Part shown: positions 18,356-27,820 of the stretch, piece by piece
Layout: every line of letters starts with the position of its first letter
Numbering within the stretch: position 1 is the stretch's first letter
Assembly (NCBI GenBank): GCA_002316275.1
Contig: DCDE01000035.1
Coordinates: forward strand, 6,051-70,050
Origin: Caldifarciminota bacterium UBA1063
GTDB taxonomy: Bacteria > Hydrothermota > Hydrothermia > UBA1063
Direction of reading: 5' to 3'
DNA length: 64,000 nt
Translations under genes and position numbers: made by a program
The notes under the pieces: generated by a model
What the model was told of the DNA's origin: nothing
Database searches by the model: none
Seen by the model: only the letters and a program-made list of their open reading frames with translations

Positions 18356-18645
18356 GAATAGACATTTTCCTTAAAAAGACAGGTATAAGTGCTTCAAGAA
18401 CAAGAACAAAGAATATAAATATCACGGTAAATGGTCAAAGGAAGAAACCTTCATATGAAGTTCGAGTATACGATATCATTGAGATTACCGACGGTGCGGG
18501 GAATCATATGCAGTTGGAGGTGCTTGGAATCCCTTCTTCCTCCATCTCCAAAGATGAACGAGAAAAATATATCAAAGTTTTGAAAAAGGGAAAAGTTCCA
18601 GTTTCAAACGAGAATTTTCTAAAATGGCTATTCGAAAATTATTGA
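18352..18645 (+). CDS. S4-domain RNA-binding protein (RqcP/HslR-like)
   Basis: 97 residues. The TTG start overlaps the stop of surA. The N-terminal S4 domain is recognisable from RIDIFLKKTGISASRTRTKN followed by ITVNGQRKKPSYEVRVYDIIEI, the order seen in HslR/RqcP proteins, which bind the ribosomal 50S peptidyl-tRNA complex in quality control. A C-terminal extension of about 35 residues (KDEREKYIKVLKKGK) is basic. The usual ...LAKE...G-x-V part of the S4 motif is altered to RTKNINITVNG. Function by family only. Confidence 0.75.
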   Translation: MRIDIFLKKTGISASRTRTKNINITVNGQRKKPSYEVRVYDIIEITDGAGNHMQLEVLGIPSSSISKDEREKYIKVLKKGKVPVSNENFLKWLFENY

Positions 18646-19928
18646 TCTTATCAACCCTCCTATTTAGTTCCTGCGCTTACTTCAACACAGTTTACAATGC
18701 AAAACTCTATTTTAAAGAAGCAGAAAAGATCTACAGAGAGCAGGGTCAGAACACAAGGGAGTCGTCAACAAATTACAACAAGACAATTGAAAAGAGTTCC
18801 AAGGTTTTCGAGTTTTACCCAGAATCAGACTACATTGACGATGCACTCTACCTTACTGCAGTTTCATATAAGAGACTTGGCGATTATACAAAGGCAAAAA
18901 TTAAATTTGAAGAACTATTCAATTACTTCCCCGATTCCCCATATGCGAAGCAAGCTTTAATTGAATACATCGATCTCCTTGTGAACTTGAACTACCTAAA
19001 CGAAGCCAATATGGAGATAAGGAAGCATCCAGAAATTAAAAATGACCCGGAATTCATATTAATAAATACTAAACTTTTATTTACACAAAAAGAATATGAA
19101 AGCTTAATAAACTTGGTCGAAAGGGAATGGAACAAAGTTTTAAAAAATCCTATGAAGAAGATTATTTTCCAACTCGCTCTGGAGTCCGCAATTAGAACTA
19201 AAAACTGGGAAAAGGCTCAAAAGTTTTTGGAGCAAATTGAAAAGATTGCAATAACTGATAATGAAAGAATCTACCTCATCGTTACCAGGGCCGATATGCT
19301 TGCTAACCAGGGGAAATTTGATGAGGCGCAAAAGATTCTCGATCAAGCAGGTTTTCAAGATGACTCACCACAATATAGGATATTGCAATATGAAAAGGCA
19401 AGGTTGTATTCACAGGGTGGCAATTATGAACCAGCGATTAGTACTATAGAAAAAATCTTGGAAAAACCGCAAAGGGATTCTGTTTACACAAAAACACTGT
19501 TCTTAAAAGGAAAAATCATGGAAACATTAGACAGCCTTGAGCAGGCAATTGCAATTTATGAGAATCTTAGAAACTCCCCTCTCTCTAAAAATCTTAGAGA
19601 TGAAATTGAAATGAGGTACAATTCCTTGATAGCAATCTCTTCAGAAGAAAATAGTGATCAGAGTAAGCTAAGAAAGGCAGAATTGTACCTCCTTGACCTT
19701 GGGAATGTCGAAAAAGCTTTAGAATTATATCAGGAGCTCATTGCTACATCAAAAGATAATGAAGTAAAAGCAAAAGCGATGTATGCTGCTATGATAGTCT
19801 ACAGAAATTATTTAAATGACGAACAAAAAGCATCAGAACTCGCTAGGCGTATCACAAGCGAATTCCCCAATTCCTATCAGGCTTCGAAAGTACACGAACT
19901 TAATATATTGAATGTGACAGAAAATTAA
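18624..19928 (+). CDS. BamD/YfiO-like TPR lipoprotein
   Basis: 434 residues, overlapping the S4 gene by 22 bases. MAIRKLLILSTLLFSSC ends in a lipobox. The mature start, AYFNTVYNAKLYFKEAEKIY, resembles outer-membrane-linked TPR lipoproteins of FCB-group bacteria. TPR units follow, such as DYIDDALYLTAVSYKRLGDY, KIKFEELFNYFPDSPYAKQA and NYEPAISTIEKILEK, ending ASELARRITSEFPNSYQASK. It is longer than E. coli BamD (about 245 residues). The chaperone genes just upstream suggest a role in outer-membrane protein assembly, by inference. No terminator follows; the next promoter lies inside its 3' end. Confidence 0.7.
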   Translation: MAIRKLLILSTLLFSSCAYFNTVYNAKLYFKEAEKIYREQGQNTRESSTNYNKTIEKSSKVFEFYPESDYIDDALYLTAVSYKRLGDYTKAKIKFEELFNYFPDSPYAKQALIEYIDLLVNLNYLNEANMEIRKHPEIKNDPEFILINTKLLFTQKEYESLINLVEREWNKVLKNPMKKIIFQLALESAIRTKNWEKAQKFLEQIEKIAITDNERIYLIVTRADMLANQGKFDEAQKILDQAGFQDDSPQYRILQYEKARLYSQGGNYEPAISTIEKILEKPQRDSVYTKTLFLKGKIMETLDSLEQAIAIYENLRNSPLSKNLRDEIEMRYNSLIAISSEENSDQSKLRKAELYLLDLGNVEKALELYQELIATSKDNEVKAKAMYAAMIVYRNYLNDEQKASELARRITSEFPNSYQASKVHELNILNVTEN

Positions 19929-19936
19929 CTTATAAT
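19908..19936 (+). promoter_or_regulatory. Promoter of the vWA-FHA-PP2C-kinase operon, apparently leaderless
   Basis: TTGAAT (19908-19913), 17 bases, TATAAT (19931-19936), then only 9 bases (TCAAACATT) to the ATG at 19946. Transcription would begin within about 3 bases of the start codon, leaving no room for a ribosome-binding site. The -35 lies inside the preceding TPR gene. Confidence 0.75.
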
Positions 19937-19945
19937 TCAAACATT

Positions 19946-21202
19946 ATGGGCTTAATAAGATCAAAAGAAGACATTGTCTTATCTTATAGATGGGAAAATT
20001 CGACAATTGCACAGAATTTACCCTTTAACGAGCAAAAATTTTTGCTAATAAAAATGCGCCCTATAAATATACCGCCGCAGCCGAGAGTGAATCTAATATT
20101 AGTGCTCGATAAAAGCTCCTCGATGGAAGGTGAACCACTTGAGAACCTTAAAAAGGCAGTTAAAGAGATCGTACAAATCCTGGATGAGGAAGATAGAATT
20201 AGCATAGTGCTTTTTGACTCTGAAGCGAGGACTATCGTTTCGAATTCACCCACCTCTCAGAGAAAAGAAATAGTAAGCAGAATTGAAGACATCTTTCCCC
20301 TTGGTGGCACCTGCATTGATGAGGGAATTGCAACAGGAATTGAAGAATCAGAAAAACTACAATCCGAAAGTATAATAAAGTGGATGATTCTACTCACCGA
20401 TGGAAAGAATGAGCACGGCAATAATGATAGATGCCTCGATCTTGCAAGAATAGCAAAGAGAAACGGCTTAAGTATCACTACATTGGGCCTTGGGAGGAAG
20501 TGGGACCCGAGATTACTTGAACAGATCGCTGATATTTCCGGAGGCAAGATGTACTATGTTGAAAATCCTAAAGAATTAAAAGACCGATTTATTAGTGAGT
20601 TCCGAAGCATTAAAAATATTGCTTATAAGGACCTGTCACTTAAAGTAAAACTTGAGAAGTTTGCGCGCTTATCGGATATTTCACCAGCTTTTATTATCAC
20701 TCCACAAATTAAGAAAATTGAGCCTCTTTGGGATGGTGAACAATGGATCATAGAAGGGGGAAATCTTGAACGAGAAAAAGAGAAGCTCATCCTACTCCAG
20801 ATGTTCATCTCCGCACCCGAATCAAGCTACATAAATAAAGTCTTGGAGTACATAATAGAGTATAGAACAATCTTTGGCGAGAAACTCGAAAGCAGCGCCC
20901 ATAACGTAGTATTAGAGGTTACCGAAAGTTATGTTTCTCAGTTTGATGAAGAAGTTAGAGATGCACTTCAGAAAGTAAGCCTATACGTACAACAAGAATT
21001 AGCAGAAAAACTCATAGACGAGGGAAAGCCCCTCGAAGCCCTTACAGTTCTTCAAACAATGGTACAAACTGCCATTAAATTCGAAGACGGAGATCTAAAA
21101 AATCTTATTGAAGAAAATATACAGAAAGTGAAAGCCGACGGCACATTACCGGATGAATTAAGAATCAAGACAAAGTACGAAACCAAGATGGTTGACGAAT
21201 GA
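19946..21202 (+). CDS. von Willebrand factor A-domain protein
   Basis: 418 residues, no signal peptide, so probably cytoplasmic. The vWA domain carries an intact metal-ion-dependent adhesion site: DKSSS at 55-59, the Thr in LGGTCIDEG, and the Asp in LLTDGKNE. A beta-rich segment (KDLSLKVKLEKFARLSDI) follows and then a helical C-terminus (VRDALQKVSLYVQQELAEKL). Such proteins bind partner proteins through Mg2+. It is the first of four tightly coupled genes; the next ATG overlaps its stop (21199-21202). Together they look like a protein-phosphorylation signalling unit in which the vWA protein may be substrate or effector. Confidence 0.85.
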   Translation: MGLIRSKEDIVLSYRWENSTIAQNLPFNEQKFLLIKMRPINIPPQPRVNLILVLDKSSSMEGEPLENLKKAVKEIVQILDEEDRISIVLFDSEARTIVSNSPTSQRKEIVSRIEDIFPLGGTCIDEGIATGIEESEKLQSESIIKWMILLTDGKNEHGNNDRCLDLARIAKRNGLSITTLGLGRKWDPRLLEQIADISGGKMYYVENPKELKDRFISEFRSIKNIAYKDLSLKVKLEKFARLSDISPAFIITPQIKKIEPLWDGEQWIIEGGNLEREKEKLILLQMFISAPESSYINKVLEYIIEYRTIFGEKLESSAHNVVLEVTESYVSQFDEEVRDALQKVSLYVQQELAEKLIDEGKPLEALTVLQTMVQTAIKFEDGDLKNLIEENIQKVKADGTLPDELRIKTKYETKMVDE

Positions 21203-21735
21203 AGTGTCCGATCTGTGGCCTGCAAAATGCAGAAGGTGTTAAATTTTGTGAAAGATGCCTTTCAGCCCTTGATATTTTTATGGTTAACCCAGAAGAGGAA
21301 GGCATTTACTGCAACCAAGGACATTGGAATCCCATAGGTGCCAAATTTTGCTCCATTTGCGGCGAACCCATAAAAATAGAACCCATACTCCTTAGCCCCT
21401 ATGTACTTGTCGAAAAAGACAGCGGCAAGATTATCAGCTTGCCTTTAAATGAAGAAGAAATCACAAAAGTGATTGTCGGTCGGAAAAGTACCGAATTTAA
21501 GCCCGACGTAGACCTTTCAGAGCTCACTCTCTCAGCTACCGTCTCCAGGAGACATGCGATGCTTATAATAGACCCAGAAAGTAAATCTATTTCGATCCAG
21601 GATTTGGGGAGTACTAACGGCACCTATTTAAATGGAGAAAGATTAGAGCCTAACAAAATCTATAAAGTAAACCCAGGGGACGTAATCAGCTTTAGCAAGA
21701 AACTACACCTAACATTTGAGGTTAAAAAACAATGA
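21199..21735 (+). CDS. Zinc-ribbon and FHA-domain phosphothreonine-binding protein
   Basis: 178 residues. Two zinc ribbons open the protein: CPIC...CERC (residues 3-19) and C-x-GH...CSIC (about 35-55). The FHA domain fills the C-terminal half, with GRKS, the SRRHA block and STNGTYLNG, the residues that contact phosphothreonine. FHA proteins dock onto kinase-phosphorylated partners. The gene overlaps its neighbours on both sides by ATGA, so kinase, phosphatase and reader are made together. Confidence 0.88.
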   Translation: MKCPICGLQNAEGVKFCERCLSALDIFMVNPEEEGIYCNQGHWNPIGAKFCSICGEPIKIEPILLSPYVLVEKDSGKIISLPLNEEEITKVIVGRKSTEFKPDVDLSELTLSATVSRRHAMLIIDPESKSISIQDLGSTNGTYLNGERLEPNKIYKVNPGDVISFSKKLHLTFEVKKQ

Positions 21736-23210
21736 GACTTGTGAGATGTCCACGATGTAATACATTTAACTCCCCCAATGTTCACGAATGCGCTACCTGT
21801 GGTTTTGATCTCAATTATTGTTTCTGTTCAAAATGTGGGACCAAAATAAAAATAGGCACTGAAAAGTGCCCTAATTGCGGTTCAGACAATGAGAAGCTCC
21901 TCTTTGCACCATTTCCTGTAAAGAAAATCGTGGATCCAAAGTACCTTATCAAGTCCATAGAAGTCCATGGCACGATTCTTAAGGAGGTAAACCCTAATTT
22001 GATAAAGATTCAGACAGATTCAGCCATTCTCGAGTTTTATAATTCCAGCGGGAATTTGTATGATAGTATCGAAGTTGGAAAAAATTCATTCCTCCCTTTG
22101 ATAGAGAAGCCAACAGAACTTAGAAAAATTTCACAAATCTGGCAAGAGCTCGGGGATGAGGCAAGAATCACATTTATTAAGTCATTAATAGAGAGAATCT
22201 CCGGTTTTAACCTCTATTTCCCTGAACGACTGGAAGATATCGTTTTTGACGAAAGGTATAGGCCTTGCTTCCCAGTACTTGAGCACAAAGAGAAAGGGTA
22301 TATTGACTCAAAAGATTTCCTATGTAACATCCTTCGCATCCTTAAAGGGTATGAAGGCTCTCTATGGGAAAATGAAAAAAACGAAATTATTAGAAAAAAA
22401 TGTGAAGCTTACATTTTCATCAATTGGCTTGACGAAATAAAACAAAAAATACACATGAATTCTGTAAGCTATGCAGGAATCAGTGATAAAGGCCCTACAC
22501 GGACAAAGAATGAAGATGCTATTTTAATGATTGAATCGTCTTACAAAACTTATGCTGCTGAGAATTTAGATGCAAAAAAACAATATCTTTTCGTACTTTC
22601 GGATGGCCTTGGTGGACACGAGAGAGGCGAGGTAGCCGCAGAGCTAATTGTCGATGGTATAAGTAAAGAATTCTACAAGCATCTGTTACCTAAAAGTAAC
22701 ATAGAATTAGAAGATATAGTGGAATCCATTGGGGTTGTGAACAATTATGTATATTCAAAGAACACACAAACTGAGATGACTATGCAACGAATGGGCGGTA
22801 CCATCTCTGGACTCTTAATCGATAGAGACCGATTCATGGTATTCAATGTGGGAGACTCGCCAATTTTTCTTCTCAACGACGAGGACATCACAGAACTTTC
22901 CATCCGTGATACCTCTACCAAGAAAAACAAAGCCATTACTCAAGCAATAGGTATAAGGCCTTTCGACGAGATCGAAGTGCATATTAATGAATTGCAAATA
23001 CCATGGGAAAAATTCAAAGTACTAATCTGCTCTGATGGTTTAACTGATGTCGTGACTCCTGTTAAAATAGCCAGTATAATTAAAAGCTGTAAGAAAAACC
23101 TACGTGAAGCTTGCTTAAAGCTTTTAGAAGAAGCGCACGAAAAGAAAAGTAGTGATAACGTAAGTGTGATTGTAGTAAATGTAGAGAAAGAAATCGTAAT
23201 AGGAAGGTAA
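21732..23210 (+). CDS. Zinc-ribbon and PP2C-type Ser/Thr phosphatase
   Basis: 492 residues. Two zinc ribbons (CPRC...CATC at 5-22 and CSKC...CPNC at about 33-52) precede a middle region of about 190 residues without a recognised family. The PP2C domain from about 245 has all metal-binding motifs: AGISDKGPTRTKNEDA, LSDGLGGHERGE, NVGDSPIFLL, CSDGLTDV and SSDNVSVIVV. It should remove phosphate from Ser/Thr of the kinase encoded next or of its targets. ATGA overlap with the FHA gene upstream; the kinase gene follows by three bases. Confidence 0.88.
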   Translation: MRLVRCPRCNTFNSPNVHECATCGFDLNYCFCSKCGTKIKIGTEKCPNCGSDNEKLLFAPFPVKKIVDPKYLIKSIEVHGTILKEVNPNLIKIQTDSAILEFYNSSGNLYDSIEVGKNSFLPLIEKPTELRKISQIWQELGDEARITFIKSLIERISGFNLYFPERLEDIVFDERYRPCFPVLEHKEKGYIDSKDFLCNILRILKGYEGSLWENEKNEIIRKKCEAYIFINWLDEIKQKIHMNSVSYAGISDKGPTRTKNEDAILMIESSYKTYAAENLDAKKQYLFVLSDGLGGHERGEVAAELIVDGISKEFYKHLLPKSNIELEDIVESIGVVNNYVYSKNTQTEMTMQRMGGTISGLLIDRDRFMVFNVGDSPIFLLNDEDITELSIRDTSTKKNKAITQAIGIRPFDEIEVHINELQIPWEKFKVLICSDGLTDVVTPVKIASIIKSCKKNLREACLKLLEEAHEKKSSDNVSVIVVNVEKEIVIGR

Positions 23211-23213
23211 CAT

Positions 23214-25295
23214 GTGAAGAGATGCTCTGTGTGTGGAAAGGATAATCAGGATAATGCGTTATTTTGTGCCTTTTGCGGAAATAAATTTGATCAAAATACT
23301 TGCAAAGTATGCGGTCAAGCAAACCCGCCTGGAGAATTGTTTTGTGTAAGGTGCGGGAACCCTATAATTGAAGGTTTACTCATAATAGAAAATAGATATA
23401 AGCTAATTAAGAAAATAGGCGTGGGTGGGTTCGGAAAGACATATCTCGCGGAGGACCTTCAACTTTTCGGCAAAAAAGTTGTAATTAAAGAATTCTCAAT
23501 GAAATCTGCAAAATTTGACGAATTCATCAAATTTACTCAGCAAGAGGGAATGATACTTGCTAAACTAAACCACCCCCAGATACCAAAAATCCATGGATTC
23601 CTTGAAGACAAAAAGAATTCAAAGATTTATCTAATTCAGGACTTTGTTGAGGGAAAGAATCTCCGGCAACTCCTCACGGAAAGAACAAAACTGGAAGAAG
23701 ATGAGGCAATCATCATTTTAAAAGACACCTTGGATATACTCAGTTACCTACATTCCTTTAACCCTTCTTTACTCCACCGAGATATTAAACCCGAGAATAT
23801 CATCGTAGACCAAAATGGAAAAGCATATTTAGTCGATTATGGCGCAGTGATAGAATATCACGGTGATAAAAAAGACAGGGAAATTATGTACACCAAGGGC
23901 TATGCTTCACCTCAGCAGAAGCAGGGCTTTTCATCTCCATCGAGCGACCTATACTCCCTCGGGATTGTTGCCATAGAAATCCTAACAGGGCTAACTCCTG
24001 ACAAGTTTAAAAACGAAGAGACAGGAATTGTTGATTACTCAGTTATAAACGATATGAGCGTCGAATTGAGAGATTTCCTTGTAAAAATGACAAAACTGTC
24101 TACTTCTGATAGATTCAAAAATGCCTCCGAAGCAAAAAATGCTCTCGAAGTGATTGAAAAAATCAGAACTCTCAGAGACATAAAGATTTCACAATATCAC
24201 GGGAAAATCGGTGAGAAAGAAAGAAAAGACATAATAGATATGGCAAAAAAGTTAAATATCAGTCTAGACTTAATAAATAAGGTACTCGAAGAAGAGAAAC
24301 ATAAGATAGAAACGAAAGATGCATATAAAAAGGAAGTCTCGCCTTCATCCCCCTTTATTACAAGACTCTCTATAGTTTCCCAAGCTACTGGAGTCACAAC
24401 TTGCAAGTTGATCGGAAAAGTGCAAGCTCATCAAGGGTTAGCAATAAAAGTTGTTTTCTCTCCAAAGGGTGAATATATGCTTACAGCCGGGGCTGATGGA
24501 GTAATTAAAGTCTTTGGGACGACCCAATGGGAAAGAAAAATTTCTATTAAGGCGACTACTGATGATGATACTTTGACAGATATGAAAATGTCACCAAATT
24601 CACAATACCTTGTAGTATCAGCAAAATCTGGAAACATCAAATTCTTCGAAACTTCTTTCTGGACAAGACTCAACGTCGTCCACATTCAAAATGACGAAAT
24701 CTCTGAAATTACTTTCTCGCCCGACTCTAGACTGCTTTTTGTGGGTGGGTACGAAAAGGCAATATCCATTTTCGATATGATGAAGGTAGAAAAAACCGTT
24801 AATTTAACAGGACATGAAACTTGGATCAGCTGCTTAGAACATTCCCCAAAGGATAGATTGCTAGTATCAGGTGCCTGGGATGGCAGCGTCTTTATGTGGG
24901 ATACACAAGAAATGAAATTAAAAAAATCTTTCAAGGAACATACGGGGCAGGTAAAGAAGATCCGATTTGCAAATTCTGGTAGATTCTTCGTTACTTCAGC
25001 GAATGACGGATTAATTAACATATGGGACCCCTCCTCATTAACCATCGTTAAAAGGTATCAAATCTCTGAAGATTCGAGACAAATAATAGATATTGCTATT
25101 ACCCCAAATGAGAAATACCTGCTGATTGCCTCGGAGAGGCGTGTATTAGTCATTGGATTAGACCTAATGGACAAGAAAATGGAAGTAGACCTTCAAACAA
25201 GAAAATGCACAAGTATCAGCTTTTTCCCTCAAAAAAATTATTTTGCTACGAGTGATATCGACGGAATTATAAAACTATGGAAACTATCCATTTAG
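23214..25295 (+). CDS. Ser/Thr protein kinase with N-terminal zinc ribbons and C-terminal WD40 propeller
   Basis: 693 residues. The GTG at 23214 is used because the ATG two bases earlier reads ATGTGA; GGAAGG precedes it. Two zinc ribbons (CSVC...CAFC, CKVC...CVRC) occupy about 4-50. The kinase domain (about 60-325) has GVGGFGKTYLAED, the Lys in VVIKEF, HRDIKPENII, and VDYGAV in place of DFG, with a PSSDLYSLGIVAIEILTG block. WD40 repeats fill about 400-693 (HQGLAIKVVFSPKGEYMLTA, HETWISCLEHSPKDRLLVSG, HTGQVKKIRFANSGRFFVTS). No membrane segment is present. Its stop overlaps that of gmk on the other strand by four bases. Confidence 0.9.
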   Translation: MKRCSVCGKDNQDNALFCAFCGNKFDQNTCKVCGQANPPGELFCVRCGNPIIEGLLIIENRYKLIKKIGVGGFGKTYLAEDLQLFGKKVVIKEFSMKSAKFDEFIKFTQQEGMILAKLNHPQIPKIHGFLEDKKNSKIYLIQDFVEGKNLRQLLTERTKLEEDEAIIILKDTLDILSYLHSFNPSLLHRDIKPENIIVDQNGKAYLVDYGAVIEYHGDKKDREIMYTKGYASPQQKQGFSSPSSDLYSLGIVAIEILTGLTPDKFKNEETGIVDYSVINDMSVELRDFLVKMTKLSTSDRFKNASEAKNALEVIEKIRTLRDIKISQYHGKIGEKERKDIIDMAKKLNISLDLINKVLEEEKHKIETKDAYKKEVSPSSPFITRLSIVSQATGVTTCKLIGKVQAHQGLAIKVVFSPKGEYMLTAGADGVIKVFGTTQWERKISIKATTDDDTLTDMKMSPNSQYLVVSAKSGNIKFFETSFWTRLNVVHIQNDEISEITFSPDSRLLFVGGYEKAISIFDMMKVEKTVNLTGHETWISCLEHSPKDRLLVSGAWDGSVFMWDTQEMKLKKSFKEHTGQVKKIRFANSGRFFVTSANDGLINIWDPSSLTIVKRYQISEDSRQIIDIAITPNEKYLLIASERRVLVIGLDLMDKKMEVDLQTRKCTSISFFPQKNYFATSDIDGIIKLWKLSI

Positions 25296-25897
25296 TCGAT
25301 ATCCAGGTTAAAAATAACCCTTTCTCGCCTCATCCGCTCTGCATTAATAATTGAAACTATCCCCTTTGCAGCTTCATCTATCAACGAACTTATGACCCAG
25401 TATTGGTAATTTTCCGCCCACTTCAATTCGACCTTGGCTCTGGAAAGCCTCTCTTGTAATTCCGATTCATTTTCAGTCTTTCGCCCATTCAACCTCCTTC
25501 TTAATTCTTCAAAAGAGGGTGGAAGAAGAAAAATGGAAATAATACTACCATCATACATGGCCTCAAGGGATTCTTTCCCCTGAATATCAAGATCCATTAG
25601 CACATCCATTCCTGCTTCAAGAGCTTTGATAACAGGGCTTTTGGGAGTACCATAATATTCTCCTCCAAACACTTTCGCCCACTCAAGTAGATCACCACTC
25701 TCAATCATTCTTTCGAACTCTTTCTTTGTAACGAAAATATAATCAACCCCATCAACTTCGCCTGGTCTGGGGGGCCTTGTAGTGGCAGAGACAGAATAAA
25801 AGACGCCAGAAACAAGCCTTCTAACCTCTTTAAGAATAGTAGTTTTACCAGCCCCGGATGGCGCAGATACTACAATTATGAACGGTTTATGATTCAT
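25292..25897 (-). CDS. gmk: Guanylate kinase
   Basis: 201 residues, the standard length. ATP loop SAPSGAGKTT near the N-terminus, then the GMP-binding block SVSATTRPPRPGEVDGVDY and VLMDLDIQGKESL. It converts GMP plus ATP to GDP plus ADP. It is the last gene of the minus-strand unit behind glmS, whose stop it overlaps by four bases. It converges with the kinase gene, the two stop codons sharing bases 25292-25295, so no terminator fits between them. Confidence 0.94.
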   Translation of the reverse strand: MNHKPFIIVVSAPSGAGKTTILKEVRRLVSGVFYSVSATTRPPRPGEVDGVDYIFVTKKEFERMIESGDLLEWAKVFGGEYYGTPKSPVIKALEAGMDVLMDLDIQGKESLEAMYDGSIISIFLLPPSFEELRRRLNGRKTENESELQERLSRAKVELKWAENYQYWVISSLIDEAAKGIVSIINAERMRRERVIFNLDID

Positions 25898-27717
25898 TCT
25901 ACTGTCACACTTTTTGCAAGATTCCTTGGCCTGTCTACATCACATCCTCTTCCAACAGCCACGTTATATGCAAAAAGCTGCAGAGGAATGATTGACACCA
26001 AAGGAGTAAGTAACTCGTTCACCTCAGGCATCTTAAAAACATAATCACTCAGCATCTCCATTTTTAAGTCACCAGAAGAGGCAACAGAAATTATAATGCC
26101 GCCCCTTGCGCGTACTTCTTCGATATTATTCAGAGACTTCTCATAAACAGACGTCTTAGGATTCACGAAGACCACTGGTAAATCTTTGTCCACAAGTGCC
26201 AGGGGCCCATGCTTCATTTCACCAGCGGCATAACCCGTAGCATGAACATAAGAAACCTCTTTTAACTTCAAAGCACCTTCAAGGGCTGTTGGATAGTTTA
26301 TACCTCGTCCAAGGAAAACAAAATGTTTTGCATCCAAAAATCTGGTTGCAACTTCCTTCACATAACCAGACTCACATAGAACATCGTTTATCTTTCCGGG
26401 TAGCTCAAACAGTTCATCCCTCATCCTCGAAAAATCCTCTTCAGAAACGAAGCCTCTTAGTAATCCAACTTCTAAACTCAGTAAGAACAGTATTAGAATC
26501 TGTGCAGTATATGCTTTAGTCGATGCTACCCCTATTTCAGGACCTGCATTTATATAAAGAACATAGTCTGATTCCCTTGCAATCGAACTATCCTTAACGT
26601 TGACAATAGAAAGTACTTCAAAACCATTTTCCTTAACTAGTTTCACTCCAGCAAGGGTATCTGCTGTCTCGCCCGATTGACTAATGGCAATTACCAACGT
26701 GTTTTGACCAAGGACAGGTTCTCTATAGCGAAACTCTGAAGAATAATCAACATCAGTTTGAATCCTTGCAAGTTTCTCCAACAAGTACTTCCCCACGAGC
26801 CCGGCATGCATAGAAGTCCCAGAGGCCTGTATCAAAATTCTATCCTTATTCAAAAGCAATCTCCTCAAGTTAAAATCTTTCAGAAGGGTAACTTCGTTAC
26901 CTCTAATATAGTACTCAAGGTTCCTTCGCAAGACTTCAGGTTGCTCAAAAATCTCCTTTAGCATGAAGTGTGAAAATTCGCCTTTTTCTGCCATATCTAC
27001 GGTCCAGTCTATCTTTGTGATATACTTCTGCTTTGGATTCCCATCAAAGTCATATACAGACCAAGAATTCTGAGTCAAAACGCAAATCTCCCCATCATTA
27101 AGTACTACTACATCCTTAGTATGGGATAAAAGCGGCATCTGATCCGACGAAAGAAGCATCTCATCTTTACCCACTCCAATGATCAAAGGGCTCCCCATTT
27201 TTACACCTATAATGCGGTCCGGCTCCATAGATGACAGTATCACAAGTGCAAAAGAACCTTGTAATCTTTTCACAGCTTTCAACACAGCATCAAAAAGAGA
27301 ACCCTCATAGTATTCTTCAATTAAATGCGGAATGACCTCGCTGTCAGTTTCAGATACGAATTTATGCCCACTTTTTTCGAGTTCTAGCTTCAACTCTTGA
27401 AAATTCTCTATGATGCCATTATGGGACACGGCAATCTGAGACTTACAATCAACGTGGGGATGGGCATTGATATCATTCACCCCTCCATGAGTTGCCCATC
27501 GTGTATGGCCAATTCCTGCTTTTCCGTTAAACGCCATTCCATTTACAAGTTTGTATAAATCCCCAATTCTTCCTGAACGCTTTTTTACTACTAGCCTCCC
27601 ATTATGGATGACCGCAATTCCAGCCGAATCATACCCGCGGTACTCAAGCTTTTCGAGACCAACAAGAATCACGGCACCCAAATCTTTAGATCCTATATAT
27701 CCAACTATTCCACACAT
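25894..27717 (-). CDS. glmS: Glutamine--fructose-6-phosphate aminotransferase
   Basis: 607 residues starting MCGIVGYIG at 27717; Cys2 must become N-terminal to act as glutaminase nucleophile, so a longer frame reaching 27753 inside the tRNA is not used. The glutaminase half has RWATHG and SHNGIIENF; the two SIS sugar-isomerase domains have SGTSMHAG, AISQSGETADT and EVSYVHATGYAAGEMKHGP; the end is PRNLAKSVTVE. It makes glucosamine-6-phosphate for peptidoglycan and lipopolysaccharide. The ATG lies 9 bases after tRNA-Leu and has no ribosome-binding site, so the mRNA may begin where the tRNA is cut off. Confidence 0.95.
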   Translation of the reverse strand: MCGIVGYIGSKDLGAVILVGLEKLEYRGYDSAGIAVIHNGRLVVKKRSGRIGDLYKLVNGMAFNGKAGIGHTRWATHGGVNDINAHPHVDCKSQIAVSHNGIIENFQELKLELEKSGHKFVSETDSEVIPHLIEEYYEGSLFDAVLKAVKRLQGSFALVILSSMEPDRIIGVKMGSPLIIGVGKDEMLLSSDQMPLLSHTKDVVVLNDGEICVLTQNSWSVYDFDGNPKQKYITKIDWTVDMAEKGEFSHFMLKEIFEQPEVLRRNLEYYIRGNEVTLLKDFNLRRLLLNKDRILIQASGTSMHAGLVGKYLLEKLARIQTDVDYSSEFRYREPVLGQNTLVIAISQSGETADTLAGVKLVKENGFEVLSIVNVKDSSIARESDYVLYINAGPEIGVASTKAYTAQILILFLLSLEVGLLRGFVSEEDFSRMRDELFELPGKINDVLCESGYVKEVATRFLDAKHFVFLGRGINYPTALEGALKLKEVSYVHATGYAAGEMKHGPLALVDKDLPVVFVNPKTSVYEKSLNNIEEVRARGGIIISVASSGDLKMEMLSDYVFKMPEVNELLTPLVSIIPLQLFAYNVAVGRGCDVDRPRNLAKSVTVE

Positions 27718-27726
27718 TTCATTTAA

Positions 27727-27812
27727 TGCCGGAGGAGGGACTCGAACCCTCACTCCGCTTTAACGGAAGCGGATTTTGAGTCCGCCGCGTCTTCCTATTC
27801 CGCCACTCCGGC
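27727..27812 (-). tRNA. tRNA-Leu (anticodon CAA)
   Basis: On the minus strand the acceptor arms GCCGGAG and CTCCGGC pair fully, with A as discriminator. The anticodon stem GCGGA/TCCGC holds the loop CTCAAAA, reading CAA. A long variable arm and a GGTTCGAGTCC T-arm confirm a class II leucine tRNA. CCA is not encoded. glmS begins 9 bases downstream. Confidence 0.95.
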
Positions 27813-27820
27813 CAAGTAAA

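Noticed and set aside
27718..27753. Longer glmS frame starting inside tRNA-Leu
   Set aside because: GlmS needs Cys at position 2 (MCGIVGYIG); the extra residues are tRNA sequence read in frame.
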